Positions 1 through 6,934 of a stretch of 10,690 nucleotides of DNA are shown here, in pieces; the first letter of the stretch is position 1; each line of letters starts with the position of its first letter. A program made the translations under genes and the position numbers. This DNA comes from Bacteroidota bacterium (lineage in GTDB: Bacteria; Bacteroidota; Ignavibacteria; Ignavibacteriales; Melioribacteraceae), in NCBI GenBank assembly GCA_021786655.1, contig JAJYMU010000377.1:1-10690 (forward strand). The letters run 5' to 3'. Under the pieces are notes generated by a model. That model searched no databases, was not told where the DNA came from, and was given only the letters and a program-made list of their open reading frames with translations.

Positions 1-355
1 CTCCCGGGGTGCTGAATTTTTCGGTACACGGAAAGTGCCACAGAAAAAATACTTCCTGTCAAAGGCGGGCTAAACCCACCTTCGGCGGGTAAAGGTGAAA
101 AGGCAGGGTAAAAGCCTACCGCTCCGGAAGTAATTCCGGAGGTCTCGAAAGAGATCCCGACTTTGTCGGGACAGGGCAAACCCCACTTGGTGCAAGGTCA
201 AGCAGAAGGTTTCCGCAGGGTTCTCCCTCGGACAGGGTTGTTCGCCCTGAGCGCCTTCGGGTAGACCGCTTGATTGTAGCAGTAATGCTGCGACGAGATA
301 AATGACTGCCGTCCCGATTTTTTTCGGGAAACAGAATTCGGCTTATAGACATGAA
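1..355 (+). ncRNA. rnpB: RNase P RNA, bacterial type A (partial, 5' end missing)
   Basis: This is the catalytic RNA of ribonuclease P, which removes the 5' leader of precursor tRNAs. The sequence shows the conserved blocks in the right order: GTGCCACAGAAA near 35-46, GGTAAAGGTGAAAAGG at 88-103, GCAAACCCCAC at 176-186, GATAAATGACTGCC at 297-310 and ACAGAATTCGGCTTA at 331-345. Consecutive hairpins lie at 122-141 (8-bp stem, GTAA tetraloop), 142-155 (GAAA tetraloop) and 155-171 (TCCCGAC/GTCGGGA around a short T loop), as expected for the P12-P14 region. The first conserved block (GGAGGAAAGTCCGGGC type) and the P1 5' strand lie upstream of the window, so roughly the first 80-100 nt are missing. 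The 3' end is approximate (about 350-360), because its P1 pairing partner is not visible. recJ follows within about 30 nt. Confidence 0.95.
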
Positions 356-373
356 TCATCATGTGCTCTTCTC

Positions 374-383
374 AAGAAGAGAG
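374..383 (+). promoter_or_regulatory. Shine-Dalgarno-like purine tract deciding the recJ start
   Basis: The purine-rich AAGAAGAGAG tract lies directly before ATG 385. The upstream in-frame ATG at 361 has no such tract and abuts the 3' end of the RNase P RNA. This supports translation from 385. Confidence 0.5.
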
Positions 384-384
384 C

Positions 385-2100
385 ATGCTAAAAAAGCTGT
401 GGAAGTTAAAAGAGCAAGAAGATGAAAAATCCGTTCTCTCTCTGGCTGATAGTCTTAACATATCAAATGTATTGGCAAGCCTTCTTATTCAACGCCGCGT
501 AACAAATTTCTTCGAAGCGAAAGCATATTTCCGTCCTACGTTGGAAACTCTTTATGATCCGTTTCTGATGAACGGAATGCATGAAGCAACGCAGCGTGTT
601 ATACATGCGCTCACGAGCAACGAAAAAATTTGCGTTTACGGAGATTACGACGTTGACGGAACTTGCTCTGCGGCGCTGATGTATTTATTTCTAAAAGAAC
701 TCGGCGCAAATGTTCAGACCTACATTCCGAATAGATTAACCGAAGGTTACGGAATGTCGATTCAAAGCGTTGACTATCTGAAAGAGCAGGGAACGAATCT
801 GATAATAACCGTCGATTGCGGAATTACAGCGGTCGATGAAATTGATCACGCAAATTCCTTGAATATTGATACCATCATTTGCGATCATCACCAGCCGAAA
901 GACAAAATACCAAATGCGTATGCCGTTTTGGATCCGATCAAACCGGGCGATACGTATCCGTTCAAACATCTTTCCGGCGCCGGTGTTGCGTTCAAATTAG
1001 CACGCGCAGTTGGAGAGCGAATCGGTAAAAAAGAATTACCATTTAAATATTTGGATCTTGTTGCGCTTGCCGGTGCTGCGGATATAGTTCCTTTGGTTGA
1101 CGAGAACAGAGTTCTTGTTAGGGAAGGTCTGGAACTTATCAATACAAATCCGCGACCGGGAATTGCGGCGTTAATGAAATGCGCAAGAATGGAAACGGGA
1201 AATTTGACTGCGGGACAAATTGTTTTTACTATCGCGCCGCGCGTTAATGCCGTCGGAAGATTGGGCGATGCAAACCGTGCCGTAGAACTTTTTACAACCG
1301 ATGATCCGCAAAGAGCAACAGAACTGGCTCAAGTTCTTGAGGGCGAAAATATAGAGCGCCGCAAGATTGACGAAATGACTTTTTCGCACGCAATGCAGTT
1401 GGTTGAATTACATGTGAATATTGATACCGATCTTGGAATTGTTTTACATGATGATAATTGGCACCCAGGCGTAATTGGAATTGTTGCGTCGCGTCTTGTG
1501 GAAAGATTTCACAAACCGGCTGTAATGTTAACTACTATTGACGGCGTTGCGAAAGGATCTGCAAGAAGTGTTTCCGGATTTAATATTTACGAAGCGCTTC
1601 AGGGTTGTGACGATTTGCTTCTGCAATTCGGCGGACACGAAGCCGCAGCGGGACTTGCTATCGAAATTGAAAACATCGAAAAATTCCGTGAGAGATTGAA
1701 CGTGATACTGAAACAAAATATGAAACAATCGGACATTCATCCCGAAATTCATATTGATGCAAAAATATCGCTGTCGGAAATTTCGCCTAAGTTTATTCGC
1801 GTGCTCGATCAATTTGCACCGTTTGGTCCCGGTAATATGCGCCCGCTGTTCCTGAGCGAAAATGTTGCGATAGTCAATCCACCGAGACTTGTTGGCACAA
1901 ATCATCTTGTAACAAGTTTCAGACAAAACGGAAACGAAAAAATATTTGATGCAATCGGTTTTAATCTCGGCGCCTATATAACCGATATTGATAAAGAAAA
2001 AAATTTGGTTGATATTGTGTACACAATCGAAAGTGTGCAAAAAGACGGAAAGACGTATCCACAACTTCGGCTTAGAGATCTTCAAATAAAAAGCAATTAA
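385..2100 (+). CDS. recJ: Single-stranded-DNA-specific 5'-3' exonuclease RecJ
   Basis: RecJ is a cytoplasmic DHH-family nuclease that degrades single-stranded DNA 5' to 3' in RecFOR recombination, mismatch repair and base-excision repair. From Met 385 the product is 571 aa, normal for bacterial RecJ. Visible motifs (numbered from Met 385): YGDYDVDG at 85-92 (DHH motif I, Asp metal ligands), TVDCGI around D144, the DHH triad at 167-169, the DHHA1 motif GGHEAAAG at 416-423, and a C-terminal OB-like part containing FAPFGPGN. All expected catalytic residues appear intact. An in-frame ATG at 361 would add eight residues but overlaps or touches the rnpB 3' end, so 385 is preferred. yebC follows after 26 nt and ruvC after that, suggesting one repair/translation transcript. 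No terminator is visible between rnpB and recJ. Confidence 0.95.
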   Translation: MLKKLWKLKEQEDEKSVLSLADSLNISNVLASLLIQRRVTNFFEAKAYFRPTLETLYDPFLMNGMHEATQRVIHALTSNEKICVYGDYDVDGTCSAALMYLFLKELGANVQTYIPNRLTEGYGMSIQSVDYLKEQGTNLIITVDCGITAVDEIDHANSLNIDTIICDHHQPKDKIPNAYAVLDPIKPGDTYPFKHLSGAGVAFKLARAVGERIGKKELPFKYLDLVALAGAADIVPLVDENRVLVREGLELINTNPRPGIAALMKCARMETGNLTAGQIVFTIAPRVNAVGRLGDANRAVELFTTDDPQRATELAQVLEGENIERRKIDEMTFSHAMQLVELHVNIDTDLGIVLHDDNWHPGVIGIVASRLVERFHKPAVMLTTIDGVAKGSARSVSGFNIYEALQGCDDLLLQFGGHEAAAGLAIEIENIEKFRERLNVILKQNMKQSDIHPEIHIDAKISLSEISPKFIRVLDQFAPFGPGNMRPLFLSENVAIVNPPRLVGTNHLVTSFRQNGNEKIFDAIGFNLGAYITDIDKEKNLVDIVYTIESVQKDGKTYPQLRLRDLQIKSN

Positions 2101-2126
2101 ACCGGAAACTTATAGGGAGAATTTTT

Positions 2127-2852
2127 ATGTCGGGACATTCTAAATGGGCTACGATTAGAAGAAAGAAAGGCGCTCTTGATGCAAAGCGCGGAAAAATTTT
2201 TACAAGACTGATTAGAGAAATTACCATTGCCGCCCGTCAAGCAGGCGGCGATCCAGAAGGAAATCCAAGACTTCGTTTGGCAATTGATAATGCAAAAGCC
2301 GCAAACATGCCGGCAGATAATATTGAACGCGCGATTAAAAAAGCAACCGGCGAGCTCGAAGGTTCACAGATAACGGAATTAACTTATGAAGGATACGGAC
2401 CGGGCGGTATTGCCGTTCTGATTGAAGTTGCAACCGATAACAAGAATAGAACGGTTGCAGAAGTTCGTCACTTATTCGGTAAAAACGGCGGGAACTTGGG
2501 AGAAACTGGATCGGTCGCGTGGATGTTTGAACGGAAAGGAATGATAACGGTGAAACGCGAAAACAAATCCGAAGATGAAATGATGGAAATTATTCTTGAA
2601 ACAGGCGCGGATGATCTGGCTACTGAAGAAGAATTCTTTGAGGTGACAACCTCGCTGGAGAATTTTGAATCGGTAAGAAAAACTCTCGTCGATAAAAAGC
2701 TTACAGTTGATAACGCGTCTCTTCAATGGGTTGCTAAAAATCTTATTCAGGTTAAGGGGGAAGAAGCTGAGAAGGTAATGAAACTCATCGAGGGAATTGA
2801 AGAATCCGATGACGTTCAGAACGTTTTTACCAACGCCGATTTTGTTGAATGA
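2127..2852 (+). CDS. yebC: YebC/PmpR/TACO1 family protein
   Basis: The 241-aa product starts MSGHSKWATIRRKKGALDAK, the hallmark N-terminus of the family, and the length is typical. Other conserved stretches are LTYEGYGPGG and ATDNKNRTVAEVRHLF followed by GKNGGNLGETGSVAWMF. Family members were long annotated as DNA-binding transcriptional regulators. The mitochondrial homologue TACO1 is a translational activator, and bacterial YebC has been linked to translation of proline-rich stretches, so a ribosome-associated role is at least as likely as a regulatory one. A good Shine-Dalgarno sequence, AGGGAGA at 2114-2120, precedes ATG 2127. The gene sits between recJ and ruvC. Linkage of yebC to ruvC and ruvA is common in bacteria and says little about its specific function. 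Confidence 0.95.
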   Translation: MSGHSKWATIRRKKGALDAKRGKIFTRLIREITIAARQAGGDPEGNPRLRLAIDNAKAANMPADNIERAIKKATGELEGSQITELTYEGYGPGGIAVLIEVATDNKNRTVAEVRHLFGKNGGNLGETGSVAWMFERKGMITVKRENKSEDEMMEIILETGADDLATEEEFFEVTTSLENFESVRKTLVDKKLTVDNASLQWVAKNLIQVKGEEAEKVMKLIEGIEESDDVQNVFTNADFVE

Positions 2853-2868
2853 TGCCAGAGCAAAATAA

Positions 2869-3408
2869 ATGAGAATAATTGGTGTGGATCCCGGAACGAT
2901 TTTTACCGGTTACGGGATTATCGATTTTGAAAAGAACGAATTGAAACACGTTGCTGCCGGCGTTATAAAAATTCCCACCACAAAAGAAATGGCTCCACGT
3001 TTAGAACTTATCTATTCCGAATTGAATAAACTGATTAAGCAATTTAAGCCGGATGAGTTTGCGCTTGAAACAGCATTTTACGGAAAGAACGTTCAGTCAG
3101 CATTGAAAATCGGTTACGCACGGGGTGTATCCATGTTGGTGGCAGCACATAACGGTATTTCCTCAAAAGAATATTCTCCGCGCGAAGTTAAAAAAGCAGT
3201 TGTGGGCAACGGTGCTTCAACAAAAGAGCAGGTTCAATTCATGATCAAGAAACTACTTGCAATCCGGAAAACGAAAATGAAATTTGACGAAAGCGATGCG
3301 CTGGCTGTCGCAATCTGCCATGCATTTAAACTGAATTCCTTTTCAAAGCGAAGCAGGAACTGGAAAGAGTTTATTGAAGAAAATCCGGGAAGAGTAATCG
3401 GAGAATAA
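2869..3408 (+). CDS. ruvC: Crossover junction endodeoxyribonuclease RuvC
   Basis: RuvC is the Holliday junction resolvase. As a dimer it makes paired nicks across junctions within the RuvABC resolvasome. The 179-aa product opens MRIIGVDPGT, with RNase H-fold catalytic Asp7. The other acidic residues are E67 (in FALETAFYGKN), D140 and D143 (in FDESDALAVA), matching the four-carboxylate site of E. coli RuvC (D7, E66, D138, D141). The family-typical ETAFYGKNVQSALKIGYARG segment is intact. The C-terminal tail, rich in Arg, Lys and Glu, is somewhat variable, as usual. The gene starts 16 nt after the yebC stop with only a weak ribosome-binding site, consistent with translation within a shared transcript. 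Confidence 0.96.
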   Translation: MRIIGVDPGTIFTGYGIIDFEKNELKHVAAGVIKIPTTKEMAPRLELIYSELNKLIKQFKPDEFALETAFYGKNVQSALKIGYARGVSMLVAAHNGISSKEYSPREVKKAVVGNGASTKEQVQFMIKKLLAIRKTKMKFDESDALAVAICHAFKLNSFSKRSRNWKEFIEENPGRVIGE

Positions 3409-3490
3409 TTTTTCCCTTGCAAACTTGCCGCAGATGTTCGAGTTTTGAATCAACCAAATCAATAATTCTCTCACTTATTAAGGGGGCTCC

Positions 3491-4192
3491 ATGGGCTCTT
3501 CAAAATTATTTGTTTCTATCGTTACAATTTTGTTTTCGTTTACGTCATTGTTTTATGCTCAATCAGATTCTGTTGGTTACAAATCACAAGTTCAATTTCA
3601 TCTGGTTAACGGCTACTCGCTTTCTTATCTGAATTCACTATCAAATTCTTCGGCACTTCGTTACAAACTGGATTTTGGTTTCTCTGTAGGAAAAACAAAT
3701 AACGACGGGAGTAATTCATCTTCGTGGGGTAATTCCGGTAGTTCAAGTTCGTCTACAGCAACAGACGATCATAACTATCAGATGTTAAGCTTAACGGTTC
3801 AGTATCTCAGCTATCCGTTAAATGAAAAGAATATTAAAATTTTCATTGGTGCCGGTCCATTTATTTCTTTAGACAGAACTTTTTCGAGCGGTACGTCTAA
3901 TCAAATATGGCGGGATGGACAACAAACTTCAAATGAAACTGTAAGTTTACGATATTCATTAAACATTGGAATTGGCGGTTCTACCGGAGTGGAATGCCTT
4001 ATTACAAAAAATATTTCGTTAATAGGTGAGTACGGGATAACAGCAGGTTATGGTTGGAGTGAACAAAAGAACACCAGCAAAACTAACCAAAGTTTATCTC
4101 CACAGAAGTCCGAGTATCATTATGACATCAGCTCAAACGGATGGAACCTGGGATTGGGAAATTTGAGACTCGGCATTGCTTTCCGTTTCTAA
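3491..4192 (+). CDS. Secreted, probable outer-membrane beta-barrel-like protein of unknown function
   Basis: I do not recognise a named family. The 233-aa product has a clear Sec signal peptide: Lys5, a hydrophobic core at about 6-22, and likely cleavage after FYA at residue 23, leaving Gln24 as the mature N-terminus. The mature part consists of alternating hydrophobic/polar segments (LSLTVQYLSY, IKIFIGAGPF, ISLIGEYGIT, LGNLRLGIAFRF) and ends in Phe, as expected of a small outer-membrane barrel inserted by BAM. A Ser/Asn/Gly-rich low-complexity stretch at about residues 73-92 probably forms a surface loop. A strong Shine-Dalgarno sequence, AAGGGGG at 3479-3485, precedes ATG 3491. The gene is separated from ruvC by 82 nt and may have its own promoter. 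Its placement between ruvC and ruvA suggests insertion into an older repair cluster rather than a repair function. The beta-barrel assignment is an inference from pattern only. Confidence 0.8.
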   Translation: MGSSKLFVSIVTILFSFTSLFYAQSDSVGYKSQVQFHLVNGYSLSYLNSLSNSSALRYKLDFGFSVGKTNNDGSNSSSWGNSGSSSSSTATDDHNYQMLSLTVQYLSYPLNEKNIKIFIGAGPFISLDRTFSSGTSNQIWRDGQQTSNETVSLRYSLNIGIGGSTGVECLITKNISLIGEYGITAGYGWSEQKNTSKTNQSLSPQKSEYHYDISSNGWNLGLGNLRLGIAFRF

Positions 4193-4212
4193 ACTCAATC
4201 TTGCCTTTGGAA

Positions 4213-4263
4213 GCCGCAAAGTTTAGTTTGCACAAAGTGAATTTACATTCTAAATTTTGCGGC
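4213..4263. repeat. Inverted repeat / RNA hairpin, 14-bp arms
   Basis: The arms GCCGCAAAGTTTAG (4213-4226) and CTAAATTTTGCGGC (4250-4263) pair along all 14 positions in RNA, one as a G-U wobble, with a 23-nt loop. It fills most of the 108-nt gap between the outer-membrane gene and ruvA. No T-run follows on the + strand, so it is not a standard intrinsic terminator. It could be an RNA processing or stability element, or a small dispersed palindrome. Confidence 0.7.
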
Positions 4264-4300
4264 AACTTATTAATGCTAAATACTAATTACTAGCTCTCGT

Positions 4301-4888
4301 ATGATCGGCTATCTCCACGGTAAAATAATTTCTAAAAAACCAACCAAGCTTCTGCTTGATGTCGGCGGAGTCGGTTATCTCGTCAATATTTCCATCAATA
4401 CATTTGAAAAACTTTCCGACAAGACCGAAGTTTCTTTGTTCACACATCTCAGTGTTCGCGAAGACGCAATGGACCTTTACGGATTCTTCTCTGTTGCCGA
4501 AAAAGAAGTGTTCGAACTTCTGATCGGAGTCAGCGGTATCGGACCGAAATCAGCACAATCAATTTTATCCGGTATTCAAATTGATGATTTGAAAGACGCG
4601 CTGAAAGCCGGAAACGTCTCGCGGTTAATTTCAATTCCCGGCATCGGAAGAAAAACCGCAGAACGGCTGATGATCGAGCTGCGCGATAGAATCGATTCCG
4701 TTTCCGAGACGGGTGAGACGGTTACATTTGGAGTTTCAACTGTAAGAGGCGATGCCATTGCCGCGCTTGTGAATCTTGGTTATAATCAAAAAATTGCCGA
4801 GCGCGCGGTTAGATCGGTTACCGATAAGTCTCCAAACATTTCGATAGAAGACTTAATAAAAGAAGCGTTGATGAATTTGAATGCGTAG
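4301..4888 (+). CDS. ruvA: Holliday junction branch migration protein RuvA
   Basis: RuvA binds four-way junctions as a tetramer or octamer and loads the RuvB motor; RuvC then resolves the junction. The 195-aa product begins MIGYLHGKII and has the three family domains: an OB-fold (about 1-63) with the acidic pin E54-D55 in SVREDAMDLYGF; tandem helix-hairpin-helix motifs VSGIGPKSA (77-85) and IPGIGRKTA (112-120); and, after a flexible linker, the RuvB-interacting domain III (about 148-195, GDAIAALVNLGYNQKIAERA). Length and motifs are normal. There is no strong Shine-Dalgarno sequence before ATG 4301. The preceding hairpin at 4213-4263 would lie in the 5' untranslated region of any transcript reading in from upstream. 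ruvB is not in the window. Confidence 0.96.
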   Translation: MIGYLHGKIISKKPTKLLLDVGGVGYLVNISINTFEKLSDKTEVSLFTHLSVREDAMDLYGFFSVAEKEVFELLIGVSGIGPKSAQSILSGIQIDDLKDALKAGNVSRLISIPGIGRKTAERLMIELRDRIDSVSETGETVTFGVSTVRGDAIAALVNLGYNQKIAERAVRSVTDKSPNISIEDLIKEALMNLNA

Positions 4889-4917
4889 GTCTTTGAAAAT
4901 AAATTTAACAGGCGACA

Positions 4918-5382
4918 ATGAACTATCAACAAAAAGTAGAAGCTTTTCTCTCCAAGAAAATTATTGCTGTTGCCGGCGTTTCAAGAAATCCACAAATGGA
5001 AGTTGGAAACGCGATTTACAAAAAAATTAAAAGCGCCGGTTACACGGTTTATCCAATCAATCCTTCCGCAGAAGTTGTTGAAGGCGACAAGTGTTATCCA
5101 AATTTGAAAAGCACGCCGCAAAAAGCCGAAGCGGTTCTGGTTACAACCAATCCCCAAAATTCTCTCCAAGTTGTTCGCGAATGTTCTGAGGTGGGAATCA
5201 ATCTGGTTTGGTTTCACCGATCTTTTGGCGATGGAAGTTACTCCAAAGAAGCCGAAGATTTTTGCAACGCTAACGGAATTACTGCAATCACAGCCGGTTG
5301 CCCGATGATGCATATCAAGGATGCCGATTTTTTTCATAGGATGGCAAAATTCTTTTTCAGGCTTTCCGGCAAGTTAAAGTGA
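4918..5382 (+). CDS. CoA-binding domain protein (YccU-like)
   Basis: The 154-aa product is a single Rossmann-type CoA_binding_2 domain, as in E. coli YccU and related stand-alone proteins. The first strand and phosphate-binding loop are IIAVAGVSRNPQMEVG (about 15-30), followed by GYTVYPINP (41-49), a third strand EAVLVTTNP (71-79) and the C-terminal ITAITAGCPMMH (121-132) with the conserved Cys128-Pro. The fold is that of the succinyl-CoA synthetase alpha-subunit CoA-binding domain, but there is no ligase partner, and the physiological role of these small proteins is not established. The start at ATG 4918 lies 29 nt after ruvA with a weak AGGCGA ribosome-binding site. The Lys/Phe-rich tail FFHRMAKFFFRLSGKLK is the only slightly unusual part. 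Confidence 0.88.
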   Translation: MNYQQKVEAFLSKKIIAVAGVSRNPQMEVGNAIYKKIKSAGYTVYPINPSAEVVEGDKCYPNLKSTPQKAEAVLVTTNPQNSLQVVRECSEVGINLVWFHRSFGDGSYSKEAEDFCNANGITAITAGCPMMHIKDADFFHRMAKFFFRLSGKLK

Positions 5383-5505
5383 TTTAAGCGGCAATTCACG
5401 AGTCAATTTTGGCGACGCGAGCAGAACGTCCCGCGGCAAATTTTAGTTTTACTTTTTCCCGATCACTGATTATTTTGTCGGCACTTTTTTGAAGATGCAG
5501 AGGGT

Positions 5506-6153
5506 TTGTTGGGAAGAGCGGTCGAGCTTAAAAAAACTTGGCGGGAACATCTGTCGGACAAAAACTTTCGTGTTCGCGTCGGTCTCACTTTCTTTTTTCT
5601 GGCAGTTGCTCTTTTTTCGCTCGCAAAATTTCTTCCGTACAATGAAACACGCCCCGGTTTTTCCATGGATGATCCGTTTCTGGATCTGTTTTCACCAATC
5701 AAGGTAACGTGGCTAACATTCGGATTGATTTATTTGGGATTAATCATTGCCGTCACGTCATTGAGTTTTTATCCGGAAAAACTTCTCCTGGCGTTTCAGT
5801 CTTACACAGTAATAGCGTTATTCAGATTGGCAACCATTTATTTTCTTCCGCTCAACGCGCCGGCGGCAATAATTCCGCTCAGAGATCCGGTAGTTGAGTT
5901 TTTCGGCGGAGGCTCAACGCTGCTGCGCGATCTTTTCTTTTCCGGTCATACCTCAATGATGTTTCTCTTCTTTCTGATAAGTCCCAACAAAACATTAAAA
6001 AGGATTTATCTTATCGCCACATTTTTGGTTGCCGCGTGCGTGCTTGTTCAGCATGTTCATTACACAATTGATGTTATTACCGCACCCGTGTTTGCCTACA
6101 CCGGCTATAGGATCTCTCTGCTGGTCGATTCCTACATAAAAAATCTTGAGTGA
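5506..6153 (+). CDS. Integral membrane PAP2_C (sphingomyelin-synthase-like) phosphatase/transferase family protein
   Basis: This is a membrane protein of about 215 aa with roughly five or six hydrophobic segments (about 24-41, 67-86, 92-113, 150-159, 166-182 and 190-208). It carries the sphingomyelin-synthase-like/PAP2_C signature: SGHTS with H148, and HVHYTIDVITA with H185 and D189, forming the presumed His-His-Asp triad. Family members move or remove phosphate head groups on lipids. The exact substrate here is unknown, and bacterial members need not make sphingolipids. The reading frame opens after a TGA at 5467 and has no ATG before the first membrane segment. The likely start is TTG at 5506 or the adjacent TTG at 5509, with AGAGGG at 5499-5504 as ribosome-binding site (better spaced for 5509). 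The 123-nt gap before it shows no clear terminator. Confidence 0.82.
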   Translation: MLGRAVELKKTWREHLSDKNFRVRVGLTFFFLAVALFSLAKFLPYNETRPGFSMDDPFLDLFSPIKVTWLTFGLIYLGLIIAVTSLSFYPEKLLLAFQSYTVIALFRLATIYFLPLNAPAAIIPLRDPVVEFFGGGSTLLRDLFFSGHTSMMFLFFLISPNKTLKRIYLIATFLVAACVLVQHVHYTIDVITAPVFAYTGYRISLLVDSYIKNLE

Positions 6154-6182
6154 ATTGGAATTTTTTTCCTTCAGTTATCGTT

Positions 6183-6188
6183 TATAAT
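6183..6188 (+). promoter_or_regulatory. Candidate -10 element upstream of the B12-binding gene
   Basis: A perfect TATAAT lies 29 nt before ATG 6217. The overlapping TAATCTTG also resembles the Bacteroidota -7 consensus TAnnTTTG with one mismatch. No well-spaced -35 or -33 box is visible, so the call rests on the -10 alone. Confidence 0.3.
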
Positions 6189-6216
6189 CTTGGTTAAAAG
6201 AAAGCAGCCAAAGTAA

Positions 6217-6861
6217 ATGATTTCGGAAGCGGCCTATCTGCATTTTCTCAATTCCCTTCTTGATGGTGATAAAAAGCAGTGCATACAAATAGTCGATAAT
6301 TTAATAGAGCAAAACGTTTCTGTTAAGGAAGTTTATCTCAATTTGTTTCAACGATCGATGTATCGCATTGGGCAGATGTGGGAAAAGGAACGATGTTCTA
6401 TCGGCAACGAACATGTTGCAACAAAAATTATTGAAGGACTTATCGAATATGTTGCGGTAAGCAGTCTAAGAGACCGAACCGATAAGAAATTAGCATTGGT
6501 AACATGCCTCGATAAAGAATACCATGAGCTGGGGGCGCGGATGGTTACGGGGTTTCTTGAAGCGCTCGGCTGGAACACTTTATTTGTCGGTGCAAATATT
6601 TCACCTTCGGAAATAATGAAATTGATTAGAGAAAAAATGCCCGACGTTGTCGGCATATCAAGCAGCTTCTACATGAACATTACCAGGCTGATGAATTTAA
6701 TCCAACTCATCAAAGAAGAATTTCCCGATCAGGAAATAATTGTCGGCGGTCAAGCGCTTGCCGAAGGACGTTCTGAATGTCTATCAAGTTTTTCCAACGT
6801 TCATTACATAACATGTTTGAACGGACTGGAAAAATACCTTGCCCAGACCCATCGTCTCTAG
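6217..6861 (+). CDS. CarH-like cobalamin-binding protein lacking a DNA-binding domain
   Basis: The 214-aa product has two domains: a four-helix B12-binding cap (about 1-85) and a Rossmann-like B12-binding domain (about 90-214). The cap contains W55, E65 and H66, an exact W-x9-EH motif, which in CarH-type photoreceptors caps the adenosyl group of adenosylcobalamin. The second domain has E101-x-H103-x-x-G106, the CarH-type variant of DxHxxG, with H103 as predicted lower Co ligand, followed by GISSS (about 147-151) and IIVGGQAL. CarH and LitR have an N-terminal MerR-type HTH; here the protein starts directly at the cap. The residue after W55 is Glu56, where Thermus CarH has His132, the ligand used in its light-formed bis-His adduct. 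It may be a B12 or light sensor acting through a partner, or a non-photosensory corrinoid protein. No strong ribosome-binding site precedes ATG 6217. Confidence 0.85.
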   Translation: MISEAAYLHFLNSLLDGDKKQCIQIVDNLIEQNVSVKEVYLNLFQRSMYRIGQMWEKERCSIGNEHVATKIIEGLIEYVAVSSLRDRTDKKLALVTCLDKEYHELGARMVTGFLEALGWNTLFVGANISPSEIMKLIREKMPDVVGISSSFYMNITRLMNLIQLIKEEFPDQEIIVGGQALAEGRSECLSSFSNVHYITCLNGLEKYLAQTHRL

Positions 6862-6934
6862 CATTTCTTTTTCAATTCTCTTATACCCCCAGATTTTTTT
6901 ATCTTAGCACCAGAAAATTCCACCGGAGAACAAC

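Noticed and set aside
116..352. Open reading frame of 78 codons on the minus strand
   Set aside because: It lies wholly within the RNase P RNA, and its Arg/Ser-rich product reflects structured RNA rather than a protein.
361..384. ATG at 361 as start of recJ
   Set aside because: It touches the 3' end of rnpB and lacks a purine tract; the ATG at 385 has one and gives a normal RecJ N-terminus.
1528..2085. Minus-strand open frame of 185 codons opposite recJ
   Set aside because: It is antisense to conserved RecJ coding sequence, has no recognisable domain and no ribosome-binding site; an antisense shadow.
4301..4888. Complete RuvABC operon
   Set aside because: ruvC and ruvA are present but ruvB is not in the window, and the two genes are separated by an unrelated gene.
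5388..5441. Short repeated word GCGGCAA at 5388 and 5433 (also near 4260) as a dispersed repeat
   Set aside because: Only 7-8 bases match and the flanks differ, so chance is adequate. I see nothing firm in the 123-nt gap 5383-5505.
6157..6169. GGAA-T5-TTCC as a terminator after the PAP2_C gene
   Set aside because: The stem is only 4 bp and T-rich DNA is common here; not enough to call a terminator.
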